51,608 nt of DNA from the NCBI GenBank assembly GCA_900546635.1, contig URDS01000009.1, positions 1 through 51,608 of the forward strand. The letters are read 5' to 3'. A program made the translations under genes and the position numbers. The DNA is from an uncultured Eubacteriales bacterium. Its GTDB lineage: Bacteria > Bacillota > Clostridia > Oscillospirales > CAG-272. The notes under the pieces were generated by a model. The model was not told the origin of the DNA and made no database searches. It saw nothing but the letters and a program-made list of their open reading frames with translations. Shown here in pieces: positions 25,593-33,425 of this stretch; within the stretch, counting starts at the first letter, position 1; each line of letters starts with the position of its first letter.

Positions 25593-25857
25593 CGCCCGCA
25601 AGCGCCTCCTCAAGCGCGGTATACACCGCGTCGGGAATGTTCGTCTCAAGGCTGTTCTCCAGCCGGTGCGCCCTGCGCGCCGCGCGCAGACATTGAACAT
25701 CCCGGCACAGATACGCGCCGCGGCCGGCCATACGGCCCTTTGTATCGAGACAAACGCCGCCGTCCGGCGTTTTCACGACCCGGCAAAGATCGCCCTTATC
25801 CCGCCGCTCACCGCATCCGACGCATTTTCTCTGCGGAATCTTTTTCTTCTTTTCCAC
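25585..25857 (-). CDS. ylxR: YlxR (RnpM) RNA-binding protein
   Basis: 90 aa, the normal size. The start is GTG at 25857 with AAGGAG 7 nt upstream. The conserved KCVGCGERRDKGDLCRVV, GRMAGRGAYLC and downstream basic helix identify the DUF448/YlxR family, reported to modulate RNase P RNA in Firmicutes. It overlaps ylxQ by 8 nt and follows nusA by 25 nt. Confidence 0.9.
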   Translation of the reverse strand: MEKKKKIPQRKCVGCGERRDKGDLCRVVKTPDGGVCLDTKGRMAGRGAYLCRDVQCLRAARRAHRLENSLETNIPDAVYTALEEALAGDA

Positions 25858-25882
25858 AAAAACTCCTTATTTCAAAGCGACT

Positions 25883-26905
25883 TCAGGCCTTGATGTCGAT
25901 CTTAAATCCGGTAAGACGCGCAGCCAGCCGCGCGTTCTGTCCCTCGCGGCCGATGGCTAAGGAAAGCTGATCGGGGTACACCAAAACCTTCGCGCTGCGC
26001 TCTGCGTCGATCGTGACCGAAATCACCTCGGCGGGCGAGAGCGCCTCGCGGATAAACTCCGCGGGATCCTCGCTGTAGCGCACGATGTCGATTTTTTCAC
26101 CGCGAAGCTCGTCTATGATTACGCCGATGCGCGCGCCGCGGTTGCCGATGCACGCGCCGATCGGATCCACATTTTCATCCCGCGATTCCACGGCGATCTT
26201 GGTACGGCTGCCCGCCTCGCGCGCCACGGCGCGCACCAAAACGGTTCCGTCCGCGATTTCGGGGATCTCAAGCTCAAACATCCGCTTGACAAGGCCGGGG
26301 TGTTTTCTGGAAAGCGTAACGATATGTCCGTGGCTCTCCCGGCTGACCTCGGTGATATACACCTTTACGCGGTCGCCGACGGAAAAGCGCTCGCCCGGAA
26401 TCTGCTCGCTCTGGAGCAGCGTGGCATTGCTCGTGCCGGTATCCAGCACGACGTTGCCCGAAAGCTCGTCGGTCTTGATGACCGTGGCCGTAACGATTTC
26501 CTCGCGTTTGGATTCATACTCTTTCACGATCATGGCGCGCTCCGCCTCGCGGATGCCCTGCACAATGACCTGCTTTGCGTTCTGCGCGGCAAGCCGCCGA
26601 AAATCCTTGGTTTTGAGTTCGGTTTCATAAATGCCGCCCAGCTTCGCGCGCTTATTCTTTTCTTTCGCCTCATCAAAAGAAATTTGCGTATCGGGATTTT
26701 CCACCGTCTCCACGATCTCCATCTGTTGGAACACGCGCACGGTCTTTTTTTCGGGATCAATGGCGATGCGCACGTTGGCGTTTCCGTTTTTGTCGCGCTT
26801 GTACGCGCTGAGCAGCGCCGCCTCTACCTTTTCCAGCATATATTCCTTGGAGATTCCCTTTTCTTTTTCAATGAGGTCAAGCGCCTCAAAAAACTCTGCG
26901 TTCAT
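25883..26905 (-). CDS. nusA: Transcription termination/antitermination factor NusA
   Basis: 340 aa. The NusA N-terminal RNA polymerase-binding domain (NAEFFEALDLIEKEKGISKEYM and following), an S1 domain (about 130-200), and two KH domains with IGACIGNRGARIGVI and LAIGREGQNARLAARLTGF are all present. It ends right after KH2 with no C-terminal acidic repeats, as is usual in Firmicutes. The Shine-Dalgarno AGAGG lies 4 nt from the ATG. Position after rimP and before ylxR is the standard order. Confidence 0.96.
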   Translation of the reverse strand: MNAEFFEALDLIEKEKGISKEYMLEKVEAALLSAYKRDKNGNANVRIAIDPEKKTVRVFQQMEIVETVENPDTQISFDEAKEKNKRAKLGGIYETELKTKDFRRLAAQNAKQVIVQGIREAERAMIVKEYESKREEIVTATVIKTDELSGNVVLDTGTSNATLLQSEQIPGERFSVGDRVKVYITEVSRESHGHIVTLSRKHPGLVKRMFELEIPEIADGTVLVRAVAREAGSRTKIAVESRDENVDPIGACIGNRGARIGVIIDELRGEKIDIVRYSEDPAEFIREALSPAEVISVTIDAERSAKVLVYPDQLSLAIGREGQNARLAARLTGFKIDIKA

Positions 26906-27070
26906 TTTTCCTCTGCCAGAGCTTACGCCCTGCCCTTTCCTGTAATGACTTGCCGCGGCGCCGCCGCATATCTGTAACCGTCGCCGCCCGCATATCCGCC
27001 GCGTCCGCTTGCGGCGCGCCCTCCGCGCGCCGGCAAACCGATGCGCGAAGCGTTTGACTTTGCGGACGGG

Positions 27071-27535
27071 TCAAAAATCAAAAACCGTGGTGATCCGGGA
27101 AATTTTTGCGCGGTCGAGCACGACCGTCTCCCCGGCGCAAGAAAGCGTCACCGTTTGCTCGCTTGCCGCGCCCAGTATGCCGCGAAGCGATTTTTTCCCG
27201 TTCTCCGCCGCAAAGAGCCGAACTTCCACCTCTTCTCCAGCAAAAGCGGCCAAATGCGCGTCGGTGCGCAGCACCCGCTCGATGCCCGGCGAAGAAACCT
27301 CCAAATGATATGCGTTTTCAATCGGATCATGCGCGTCGATCACCGGATCAATCGCGCGGTGTACGCGCTCGCAGTCGTCTATCGTGATGCCATCGGGACT
27401 GTCAATTGTAATGCGCAGGTACCACTCGCTGCCCTCTTTGACGTATTCCACGTCCCAAAGCGTATAGCCGAGTTCCCGGACGACGGGCAAAAGAAACTCG
27501 CGCACGGCGCCGGCAATATTTTTTGCACTTTTCAT
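27071..27535 (-). CDS. rimP: Ribosome maturation factor RimP
   Basis: 154 aa. RimP helps 30S subunit assembly. The family motifs LGYTLWDVEYVKEGSEWYLRI (split by a turn), DCERVHRAIDPVID and YHLEVSSPGIERVL are clear. It opens the operon. The promoter lies at 27639-27667 and the leader of roughly 95 nt carries two hairpins. About 165 bp separate it from nusA, a gap with no other gene. Confidence 0.93.
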   Translation of the reverse strand: MKSAKNIAGAVREFLLPVVRELGYTLWDVEYVKEGSEWYLRITIDSPDGITIDDCERVHRAIDPVIDAHDPIENAYHLEVSSPGIERVLRTDAHLAAFAGEEVEVRLFAAENGKKSLRGILGAASEQTVTLSCAGETVVLDRAKISRITTVFDF

Positions 27536-27550
27536 AAAACTCCCGCTTGT

Positions 27551-27617
27551 GCGTGAACCAATTCACGCCTGTACTGATTTTCCTGTATACAACAAAGAAA
27601 GAGTGGCAAGCCACTCT
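27551..27617 (-). promoter_or_regulatory. Two hairpins in the rimP operon leader
   Basis: GAGTGG/CCACTC (27601-27616, loop CAAG) and GCGTGAA/TTCACGC (27551-27568, loop CCAA) lie between the transcription start and rimP. On the minus strand the first is followed by TTTCTTT, so it could act as a leaky terminator. No known riboswitch fold is apparent. Confidence 0.45.
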
Positions 27618-27638
27618 CTACCCTTTCTATCCTCTGTT

Positions 27639-27667
27639 AGTCTACCATATTCTATGTAAGATTTCAA
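27639..27667 (-). promoter_or_regulatory. Promoter of the rimP-nusA-infB operon
   Basis: On the minus strand, TTGAAA (27662-27667), 17 bp and TAGACT (27639-27644), preceded by TGG (extended -10). Confidence 0.65.
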
Positions 27668-27669
27668 GA

Positions 27670-28095
27670 GGTTTTGCAAAAATTTTACCGGTTTTCGCTT
27701 CTTTTTCCGAACTTCACGGCAAAACTGCCGGTCCGCGCCCGAAAATTCCGGAAAAACAAGCTGTCCCGCGCGTTTTGCGGCGCCGCCAAAAAGCCGCGGG
27801 CCGACGACCGGCGCGGGCGCGTCGTCAATCACAGCGTTTCATGTAAGGAGGGCGGCTCTGTTCCGGTGGATGACCGCGAACGCGTCGCCTGCCGTCCGCA
27901 CGGCGGTATCCGTTGCCCAAAAGGTAATTTTCAATCGGGCATGTATGTGTCTATATCCGAACGTCTGCATCCGAAAATTTCTCGATTACAAAGCGCGCCG
28001 CCTCGCTCCGATGCCCGCGGATGCGGTCTCCGCGTCCCACAGGACGCGGAGATAGACGTATTTTTGCCGGACAAAACGCAATATTTTTTTCACCC
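27670..28095. other. Intergenic region with one strong hairpin
   Basis: No convincing gene. An 11-bp perfect hairpin, TCTCCGCGTCC (28027-28037) with GGACGCGGAGA (28042-28052), is followed 8 nt later by TTTTT (28060-28065). It could be a terminator for a small plus-strand RNA or a readthrough block before the next gene. ORFs in the region have no ribosome-binding site. Confidence 0.4.
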
Positions 28096-28097
28096 GC

Positions 28098-28126
28098 TTG
28101 ATTCCGGCCCTCTATTTTGCTACAAT
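28098..28126 (+). promoter_or_regulatory. Promoter of the glycosyltransferase/CsaB gene
   Basis: TTGATT (28098-28103), 17 bp and TACAAT (28121-28126) with a TGC extension. It gives a leader of about 35 nt that contains the GGAGG ribosome-binding site. Confidence 0.75.
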
Positions 28127-28166
28127 AGGAATATCATATACCCTAATCGGAGCGGAGGCGGATTTC

Positions 28167-30416
28167 ATGAAAAAGAAACTGAACATCCTGATGGCCACCA
28201 TGCAGATGGGCTTCGGCGGCGCGGAAACGCATATTTTCGAGCTTGCGCGCGCGCTGACCCAAAACGGGCACAGCGTCACCGTGGCCTCCGCCGGGGGCAA
28301 ATACGCCGACATGCTAGAGCGCGAGGGCATCCGGCATGTCACGCTGCCGCTGAACACGAAAAATCCGCTGATGGTGCTCCGCTCCTATTTCGGCCTCTCC
28401 GCGCTGCTGCGCGCCGAGCGCTTTGACATCGTACACGCACACGCGCGCATCCCCGCCTTTATCTGCGGGCGGCTCCAGAAAAAGCTGCACTTTAAGTTTG
28501 TGACCACAGCGCACTGGGTTTTCCGCATCACGCCGCTCTGGAAGCGCATCGCAAACTGGGGCGACCGCATCATGGCGGTCAGCGAGGACATCAAGCAATA
28601 CCTGATCGACAATTACGGCTGCTTTGCGGATCACATCTTCATCACCGTCAACGGCATCGACACCGACACGTTCTCCCCCGACACAGACTGGGCGCAGATC
28701 GGGGAAGAGATCGGCCTTTCGGATTCGGCGCATCGAATCGTTTCGGTCAGCCGCATGGATGAAAGCCGCGGACACGCCCAGCTTTGTCTTGCAAAGACTG
28801 CCGAGAAGCTGCTGGAAAAGTACCCCGATCTCGAAATTGTCATTGTCGGCGACGGCGTTATTTCGTCCGAACGAAATCTCCTGCCCGAAGTGCGGCGCAT
28901 CGCCGACGGCCTCGAAGAAAAATACGGGCGCAAAATCATTTTCACACCCGGACTGCGCACCGACACGCACCGCTTTATGGCGGCGGGCGATCTGTTTGTC
29001 GGCGCGTCCCGCGCCGCGCTCGAAGCCATGAGCTGCCAAAAGCCGGTTATCGTAGCCGGAAACGAAGGATACATCGGTATTTTCGGCCCCGACAAGGAAG
29101 AAATCGCCTACAAAACCAATTTCTGCTGCCGCGGACTGGATCAGACCACGCCGGAGCGCATTTTCCGCGATGTCTGCGCGCTGTTTGACGGCGGCCGCGC
29201 GGCGCTTGCCGAAAAGGGCGCGTTCTGCCGCGAAACCATTCTGAAAAATTACGCCGCCGCGCGCACGGCGCGGGACTACGAGCGGCTGTACGACTCGCTG
29301 CCCGAAGCGTTGCCGACCGAGCGCGGAAACATCCTCATCAGCGGCTACTACGGCTTCGGCAACGCGGGGGACGATTCGATCGCCGCCTCGCTCATCCGAA
29401 ACATCCGGCTGGCCGACCCGGCCGCAAAAATCACGGTTTTTTGCAAAAAGCCGAGACAAAGCGGAAAGAAATACGCGGTGCGCGCCGTCGGGCGCTTCAA
29501 CCTGCCGGCCATTCTGCTTGAAATGCGGCATGCGAAGCTGCTGATCAGCGGGGGCGGCAACCTGCTGCAAAACACGACCTCCTCCCGCTCGCTCTTTTAT
29601 TATACGACGATCATCCGGCTGGCAAAGCGCATGGGGCTGAAAATCTTTATCTGCTCGAACGGCGTCGGCCCCGTTTTCGGGAAAAAGCATGAACGCGAGG
29701 TCGTGCGCACGCTTGAGCGCGCCGACGCCATCACGTTCCGCGAACCGCAGTCGATCGAATATGTGCGCTCGCTCGGTTTTGACGCGGCCAAAATTCGCCT
29801 GTCGGCCGACCCGGCGCTCACCCTTGAAGCCGCGCCCGCCGAGCGAATCGACTACATCCTGCGCGACACGCCCGCGGTCAAATTTTTCGCCGTCTCCCTG
29901 CGCAGTTTTTCCGCGCTGCACAGCAAGGAGGTCGCCGGCGTGGACGAAGCGGAATTTGCCGTGCAGGCGGCCGCTGAAATCGACAAAATCGTGGCGGCGA
30001 CCGGCGCGCTTCCGCTGTACCTGATTATGCAGTCCAGCCGCGACCGCGCGCTCTCGGAAACGGTGAACAAAAACGCCGAAAGCAAAGGCGTGATTCTGTC
30101 CGGCCTCACCGCCGCCGAGATTCTCGGCGTGCTCTCCCGCTGCTCGCTGGTCATTTCCATGCGTCTGCATCTGCTGATCTACGGCGCGGCGGCGGCAAAG
30201 CCGCTCGTCGGCCTCACCTACGACCAAAAGGTGGATTCGATGCTCGCCTATATGGGCTACGAACCGCCGCTGCCGCTCACAGCACTCCGCGAGGGCGCGC
30301 TCTCAGAAACGGCGATCCGGCGCTTCGGGCTGGGCGCGCCCTGCGCGCGCATCGAAGAATTGAAAGCGCTTGCGCTGGAGGACGCGAAAACCGCTGTTCA
30401 AATGGCTAAAGCATAA
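28167..30416 (+). CDS. csaB: Fused GT4 glycosyltransferase and CsaB-type polysaccharide pyruvyltransferase
   Basis: 749 aa from ATG 28167 (GGAGG 8 nt upstream). An in-frame ATG at 28098 falls inside the promoter. Residues 1 to about 375 form a GT-B glycosyltransferase of the GT4 type (GFGGAETHIFELARAL, a VSRMDESRGH donor-site region, and GASRAALEAMSCQKPVI). From about residue 388, ISGYYGFGNAGDDSIAASL, ISGGGNLLQN and SMRLHLLIYG mark a CsaB-like pyruvyltransferase. CsaB proteins add ketal pyruvate to secondary wall polysaccharide, the ligand of SLH domains. Here both activities are in one chain, which suggests consecutive steps in building the same polymer. Three SLH proteins in the window are potential clients. 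No transmembrane segment is seen, so it is probably cytoplasmic or membrane-associated. Confidence 0.85.
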   Translation: MKKKLNILMATMQMGFGGAETHIFELARALTQNGHSVTVASAGGKYADMLEREGIRHVTLPLNTKNPLMVLRSYFGLSALLRAERFDIVHAHARIPAFICGRLQKKLHFKFVTTAHWVFRITPLWKRIANWGDRIMAVSEDIKQYLIDNYGCFADHIFITVNGIDTDTFSPDTDWAQIGEEIGLSDSAHRIVSVSRMDESRGHAQLCLAKTAEKLLEKYPDLEIVIVGDGVISSERNLLPEVRRIADGLEEKYGRKIIFTPGLRTDTHRFMAAGDLFVGASRAALEAMSCQKPVIVAGNEGYIGIFGPDKEEIAYKTNFCCRGLDQTTPERIFRDVCALFDGGRAALAEKGAFCRETILKNYAAARTARDYERLYDSLPEALPTERGNILISGYYGFGNAGDDSIAASLIRNIRLADPAAKITVFCKKPRQSGKKYAVRAVGRFNLPAILLEMRHAKLLISGGGNLLQNTTSSRSLFYYTTIIRLAKRMGLKIFICSNGVGPVFGKKHEREVVRTLERADAITFREPQSIEYVRSLGFDAAKIRLSADPALTLEAAPAERIDYILRDTPAVKFFAVSLRSFSALHSKEVAGVDEAEFAVQAAAEIDKIVAATGALPLYLIMQSSRDRALSETVNKNAESKGVILSGLTAAEILGVLSRCSLVISMRLHLLIYGAAAAKPLVGLTYDQKVDSMLAYMGYEPPLPLTALREGALSETAIRRFGLGAPCARIEELKALALEDAKTAVQMAKA

Positions 30417-30462
30417 AACAATGCCATGTCGATAAGCAAAAACAGTCTCCGCTTTGAATAAG

Positions 30463-30780
30463 ACTCCGGCTTGCCCGGAAACTTCGGCTTGCCCGAAAAC
30501 TCCGCATTGCCAGAAAACTTCGGCTTGCCCGAAAACTTCGGCTTGCCGGAAACTCCGGCTTGCCCGGAAACTCCGGCTTGCCGGAGACACCGGCTTGCCC
30601 AAAAACTCCGGCTTGCCGGAAACTCCAGCTTGCCGGAGACACCGACTTGCCCGAAAACTTCGGCTTGCCCGGAAACTCCGGCTTGCCGGAGACACCGACT
30701 TGCCCGGAAACTCCGACTTGCCCGGAAACTTCGGCTTGTCCGAAAACTCCGGCTTGCCGGAGACATCGGCTTGCCCGGAA
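30463..30780. repeat. Minisatellite of about 18 hairpin-forming 17/18-bp units
   Basis: Eighteen consecutive units of consensus ACTCCGGCTTGCCCGGAA. Six are 17 bp (CTTGCCGGA) and twelve are 18 bp. The 17-bp form contains the palindrome CCGGCTTGCCGG. Because unit length alternates, reading frames shift every few units. All frames happen to stay open, which gives spurious Pro/Leu- or Ser/Arg-repeat ORFs. The array lies between the convergent GT4-CsaB gene and the ABC transporter operon. Confidence 0.9.
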
Positions 30781-30900
30781 ACCCCGCGGATACCGAAACC
30801 CGCGCCGAAAACGCAAACACCCGCATTCACCGCTTACAGGCAATAAGCTTTCTTCGTCCCCTCAGACCTTTTTGCCGTAAAAAACCGCAAAATTCCATTA

Positions 30901-30952
30901 AAAAAGCCGGTCGGAATCGCGTTTTGACGCAATTTCGACCGGTTTTCATTTT
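30901..30952. terminator. Bidirectional terminator after the minisatellite
   Basis: CCGGTCGGAATCGCG (30907-30921) pairs with CGCAATTTCGACCGG (30928-30942) with one mismatch. An A run precedes and a T-rich run follows. It ends the ABC transporter operon on the minus strand. Confidence 0.85.
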
Positions 30953-30965
30953 TAAATTCCTACAC

Positions 30966-31697
30966 TCACAGCACGCGGGAAAGAAAATCCTTGGTGCGCG
31001 CGTTTTGAGGATCACCGAAAATCTCTTCGGGCGTTCCCTCCTCGACGATCACGCCGTCCGCCATGAAAATGACGCGGTCGGCAACGTCGCGCGCAAATCC
31101 CATCTCATGCGTAACGACCACCATCGTCATTCCGCCGCCGGCAAGCTCTTTCATGACCGCAAGCACCTCGCCGACCATTTCCGGGTCGAGCGCGCTCGTC
31201 GGTTCGTCAAACAGCATAATATCCGGGTTCATCGCAAGCGAACGCGCAATCGCAACGCGCTGCTGCTGACCGCCCGAAAGCTGATGCGGATAGGCGTCCG
31301 CCTTGTCGGAAAGCCCCACGCGCGCCAAAAGTTCGAGCGCTTTTTCCTTGGCCTGCGCCTTGGTCATTTTTTTCAGTTCGACGGGCGCAAACATCAGGTT
31401 CTGCAAAACGGTAAAGTTGGAGAAAAGGTTGAAGCTCTGAAATACCATACCGATATTTTCGCGTACCTTGTTGATGTCCGTGCGTTTGTCCGTAATCACG
31501 GCGTTGTCCACAACGATCTCGCCGCCGCTCGCCCTTTCAAGGCGGTTCAGGCAGCGGAGCAGCGTGGATTTTCCCGAACCGGACGGGCCGATGATACAGA
31601 CGACCTCGCCCTCGCTCACCGTCATGTCGATGCCGTTCAAAACCTCGAGCTCGCCGAACTTTTTATACAGTTTACTGACCTTTACCTTTTCGATCAT
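30966..31697 (-). CDS. Polar amino acid ABC transporter ATPase (GlnQ type)
   Basis: 243 aa, the family length. It powers uptake of a polar amino acid at the inner face of the membrane. Visible motifs are Walker A GPSGSGKST (residues 37-45), the Q loop near FQSFNLF, the signature LSGGQQQRVAIARSLA, Walker B IMLFDEPTSALD and the H-loop VVTHEMGFA. It overlaps the permease gene by 26 nt. The substrate cannot be assigned, and glutamine, cystine or other amino acids are possible. Confidence 0.93.
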   Translation of the reverse strand: MIEKVKVSKLYKKFGELEVLNGIDMTVSEGEVVCIIGPSGSGKSTLLRCLNRLERASGGEIVVDNAVITDKRTDINKVRENIGMVFQSFNLFSNFTVLQNLMFAPVELKKMTKAQAKEKALELLARVGLSDKADAYPHQLSGGQQQRVAIARSLAMNPDIMLFDEPTSALDPEMVGEVLAVMKELAGGGMTMVVVTHEMGFARDVADRVIFMADGVIVEEGTPEEIFGDPQNARTKDFLSRVL

Positions 31698-32376
31698 AGC
31701 TCATCCTCTTCTCAATATACATAGACAGCACCATCAGGCAGGAGATCACCGCGAGATAGAACAGCGCGACCCACGCGTACGTATTGAAATAATCATATTT
31801 GATCTGAATATACTGCGTCGCCTCGTTTACGATCTCCTTCAGCCCGATGACGGTCAGAATCGAGGTGTCCTTGACCGAAATAATAAACTGATTGACGATC
31901 GAGGGCAGCGAGATTCGGAGCGCCTGCGGCAGAACAATGCGGAAAGTCGTCTTCGCCTTGGAAAGGCCGAGACTCCGCGCCGCCTCCGTCTGGCCGCGCG
32001 GCACCGCCTGAATGCCGCCGCGGAAAATCTCCGCAAGGTAGGCGCCCGCGTTCAGGCTGAGCGTGACAACGCCCGCCACATACGGCGTAAACCGAAAGCT
32101 TGTGACCGCCCCCGCCGTCAGATAAGCGAGCATCGGGCGGATAATCTGCGGCAGGCCGAAATAGACCATGAGCGCCTGCACAAGCATCGGCGTTCCGCGT
32201 ATAACCCAAATATATACGTTCGCAATGCCGCGGCAGACCTTGTTTTTCGACAGCTTGAGCAGGCAGGCCACAAGGCCGATCACGATGCCGAGCGCAATCG
32301 AAACAACCGATATTTTAATGGTTACCTCAATGCCCCGCAGCAAAAACGGAAGCGAGGCTTTAAATGTTTCTAACAT
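31672..32376 (-). CDS. Polar amino acid ABC transporter permease (HisM/GlnP type)
   Basis: 234 aa with about five hydrophobic segments. The N-terminal FLLRGIEVTIKISVVSI segment and the cytoplasmic EAARSLGLSKAKTTFRIVLPQA loop (EAA motif, which docks on the ATPase) identify the family. RGTPMLVQALMVYFGLP is the usual second hallmark. It lies 105 bp downstream of the binding-protein gene, with a strong hairpin in the gap. Confidence 0.92.
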   Translation of the reverse strand: MLETFKASLPFLLRGIEVTIKISVVSIALGIVIGLVACLLKLSKNKVCRGIANVYIWVIRGTPMLVQALMVYFGLPQIIRPMLAYLTAGAVTSFRFTPYVAGVVTLSLNAGAYLAEIFRGGIQAVPRGQTEAARSLGLSKAKTTFRIVLPQALRISLPSIVNQFIISVKDTSILTVIGLKEIVNEATQYIQIKYDYFNTYAWVALFYLAVISCLMVLSMYIEKRMSYDRKGKGQ

Positions 32377-32427
32377 AATGCTTTATCTTTCTGAAAGAAT
32401 TTTGACGGCGTCTGACGATTGCGCAAA

Positions 32428-32458
32428 CTGCCGGCTGTGCGAAAAACACAGCCGGCAG
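32428..32458 (-). terminator. Intra-operon hairpin between binding protein and permease
   Basis: CTGCCGGCTGTG (32428-32439) and CACAGCCGGCAG (32447-32458) form a perfect 12-bp stem with no good U run. Hairpins at this position commonly stabilise the binding-protein mRNA and reduce readthrough into the permease. Confidence 0.6.
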
Positions 32459-32481
32459 AAAACACGTCGTTTTGTCTTAAA

Positions 32482-33252
32482 TTAGTCTGCTGTGATGCCG
32501 TAATTCGCAAGAATCTCCGCATACTTGCCGTTCGACTTGATATTGGCAAGACCTTTGTTGAACATTTCAATCAGTTCCGCATTGGTGCCCTTGTTGACAG
32601 CCAGACCGTACTGTCCCACATTAACCACATCGCCGAGCGTCTTGAGATCGAGGCTCTGCGCCTTGATCTGATAGCTGATGACCGAATAATCCTCAAATCC
32701 CGCAGCGTCGATGCCGCTCATAACCGCCTGATAAACAGAGGGGGAATCCTTATATGTAACGATTTCAAAGCCGTACTGATCCTTGACGCTCTCCGCGTAT
32801 TTCGCGCTCTGCGTGCCGGTCTTGACCGCGACCGTCTTGCCTTTCAGATCCTCAATCGAGGCAATCTGACTGTCGCCCTTGACGACCATGATCTGACCGT
32901 CCGAAAAATAACCGTCGGTGAAATCGTAGGTCTCCAGTCTCTCCGGGGTAATGGTCATACCCGCGATCATCGCGTCGGCCTGACCCGAAGCGAGATTGCC
33001 GAGTGCCGCGTCCCAGCCGCAGTTGTCGATCTCATATTTAAAGCCCTGATCCTCGGCAATGGCCGCCAGAAGATCCATGTCAATTCCGGTATATTTTCCC
33101 GTCTCGGAATTGAGGAAATCAAACGGCGCGAACGAATCATCCGCAACAACCCGGTAAACCTTGTCGCTCGAATTGTCGCCGCAGCCGGCGAAAACGACCG
33201 CCGTCATCAGTACGACAAGCGCAAGCAATGCGATCTTGGAAAATTTCTTCAT
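32482..33252 (-). CDS. Polar amino acid ABC transporter substrate-binding lipoprotein
   Basis: 256 aa. A lipoprotein signal peptide ends in the lipobox VFAGC (Cys24). The rest is a family 3 periplasmic-binding fold: ADDSFAPFDFLN, TGIDMDLLAAIAEDQG, GQADAMIAGMTITPERLETYDFT, and GKTVAVKTGTQSA. It captures an amino acid outside the membrane for the downstream permease and ATPase. A consensus promoter (33321-33349) with a palindrome in the leader drives the operon. Confidence 0.93.
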   Translation of the reverse strand: MKKFSKIALLALVVLMTAVVFAGCGDNSSDKVYRVVADDSFAPFDFLNSETGKYTGIDMDLLAAIAEDQGFKYEIDNCGWDAALGNLASGQADAMIAGMTITPERLETYDFTDGYFSDGQIMVVKGDSQIASIEDLKGKTVAVKTGTQSAKYAESVKDQYGFEIVTYKDSPSVYQAVMSGIDAAGFEDYSVISYQIKAQSLDLKTLGDVVNVGQYGLAVNKGTNAELIEMFNKGLANIKSNGKYAEILANYGITAD

Positions 33253-33288
33253 AAGTAAGTAGTCCTTTCCGCAAACGAAAATTTACTT

Positions 33289-33304
33289 GTGTATACCCAT
33301 ACAC
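33289..33304. promoter_or_regulatory. Palindrome in the ABC operon leader (possible operator)
   Basis: GTGTAT-ACCC-ATACAC, a perfect inverted repeat lying about 10-25 nt downstream of the predicted transcription start. It could be a repressor site or a small RNA hairpin. Confidence 0.4.
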
Positions 33305-33320
33305 ACAAAATATATGATAC

Positions 33321-33349
33321 ATGGTAACACATTCCATTCAGTTTGTCAA
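33321..33349 (-). promoter_or_regulatory. Promoter of the amino-acid ABC operon
   Basis: On the minus strand, a perfect TTGACA (33344-33349), 17 bp and TACCAT (33321-33326) with a TGT extension. Confidence 0.75.
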
Positions 33350-33425
33350 GCGCCGAAGCAGAATATATAGCAAAAATATGAAATTTTTGCATTTTTCGTC
33401 TTTGACTCCTGCAAAGCGGGGAAAA

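Noticed and set aside
27836..28055. Possible SRP RNA, 6S RNA or tmRNA in the gap before the GT4-CsaB gene
   Set aside because: The signature sequences of these RNAs are absent. Only one unrelated hairpin is seen.
30463..30780. CRISPR-like array
   Set aside because: The units are contiguous and there are no spacers. No cas genes are present.
30303..31724. Repeat-protein ORFs across the minisatellite on both strands
   Set aside because: Unit length alternates between 17 and 18 bp, so no frame is maintained. The ORFs lack start signals and run into the ABC transporter gene.
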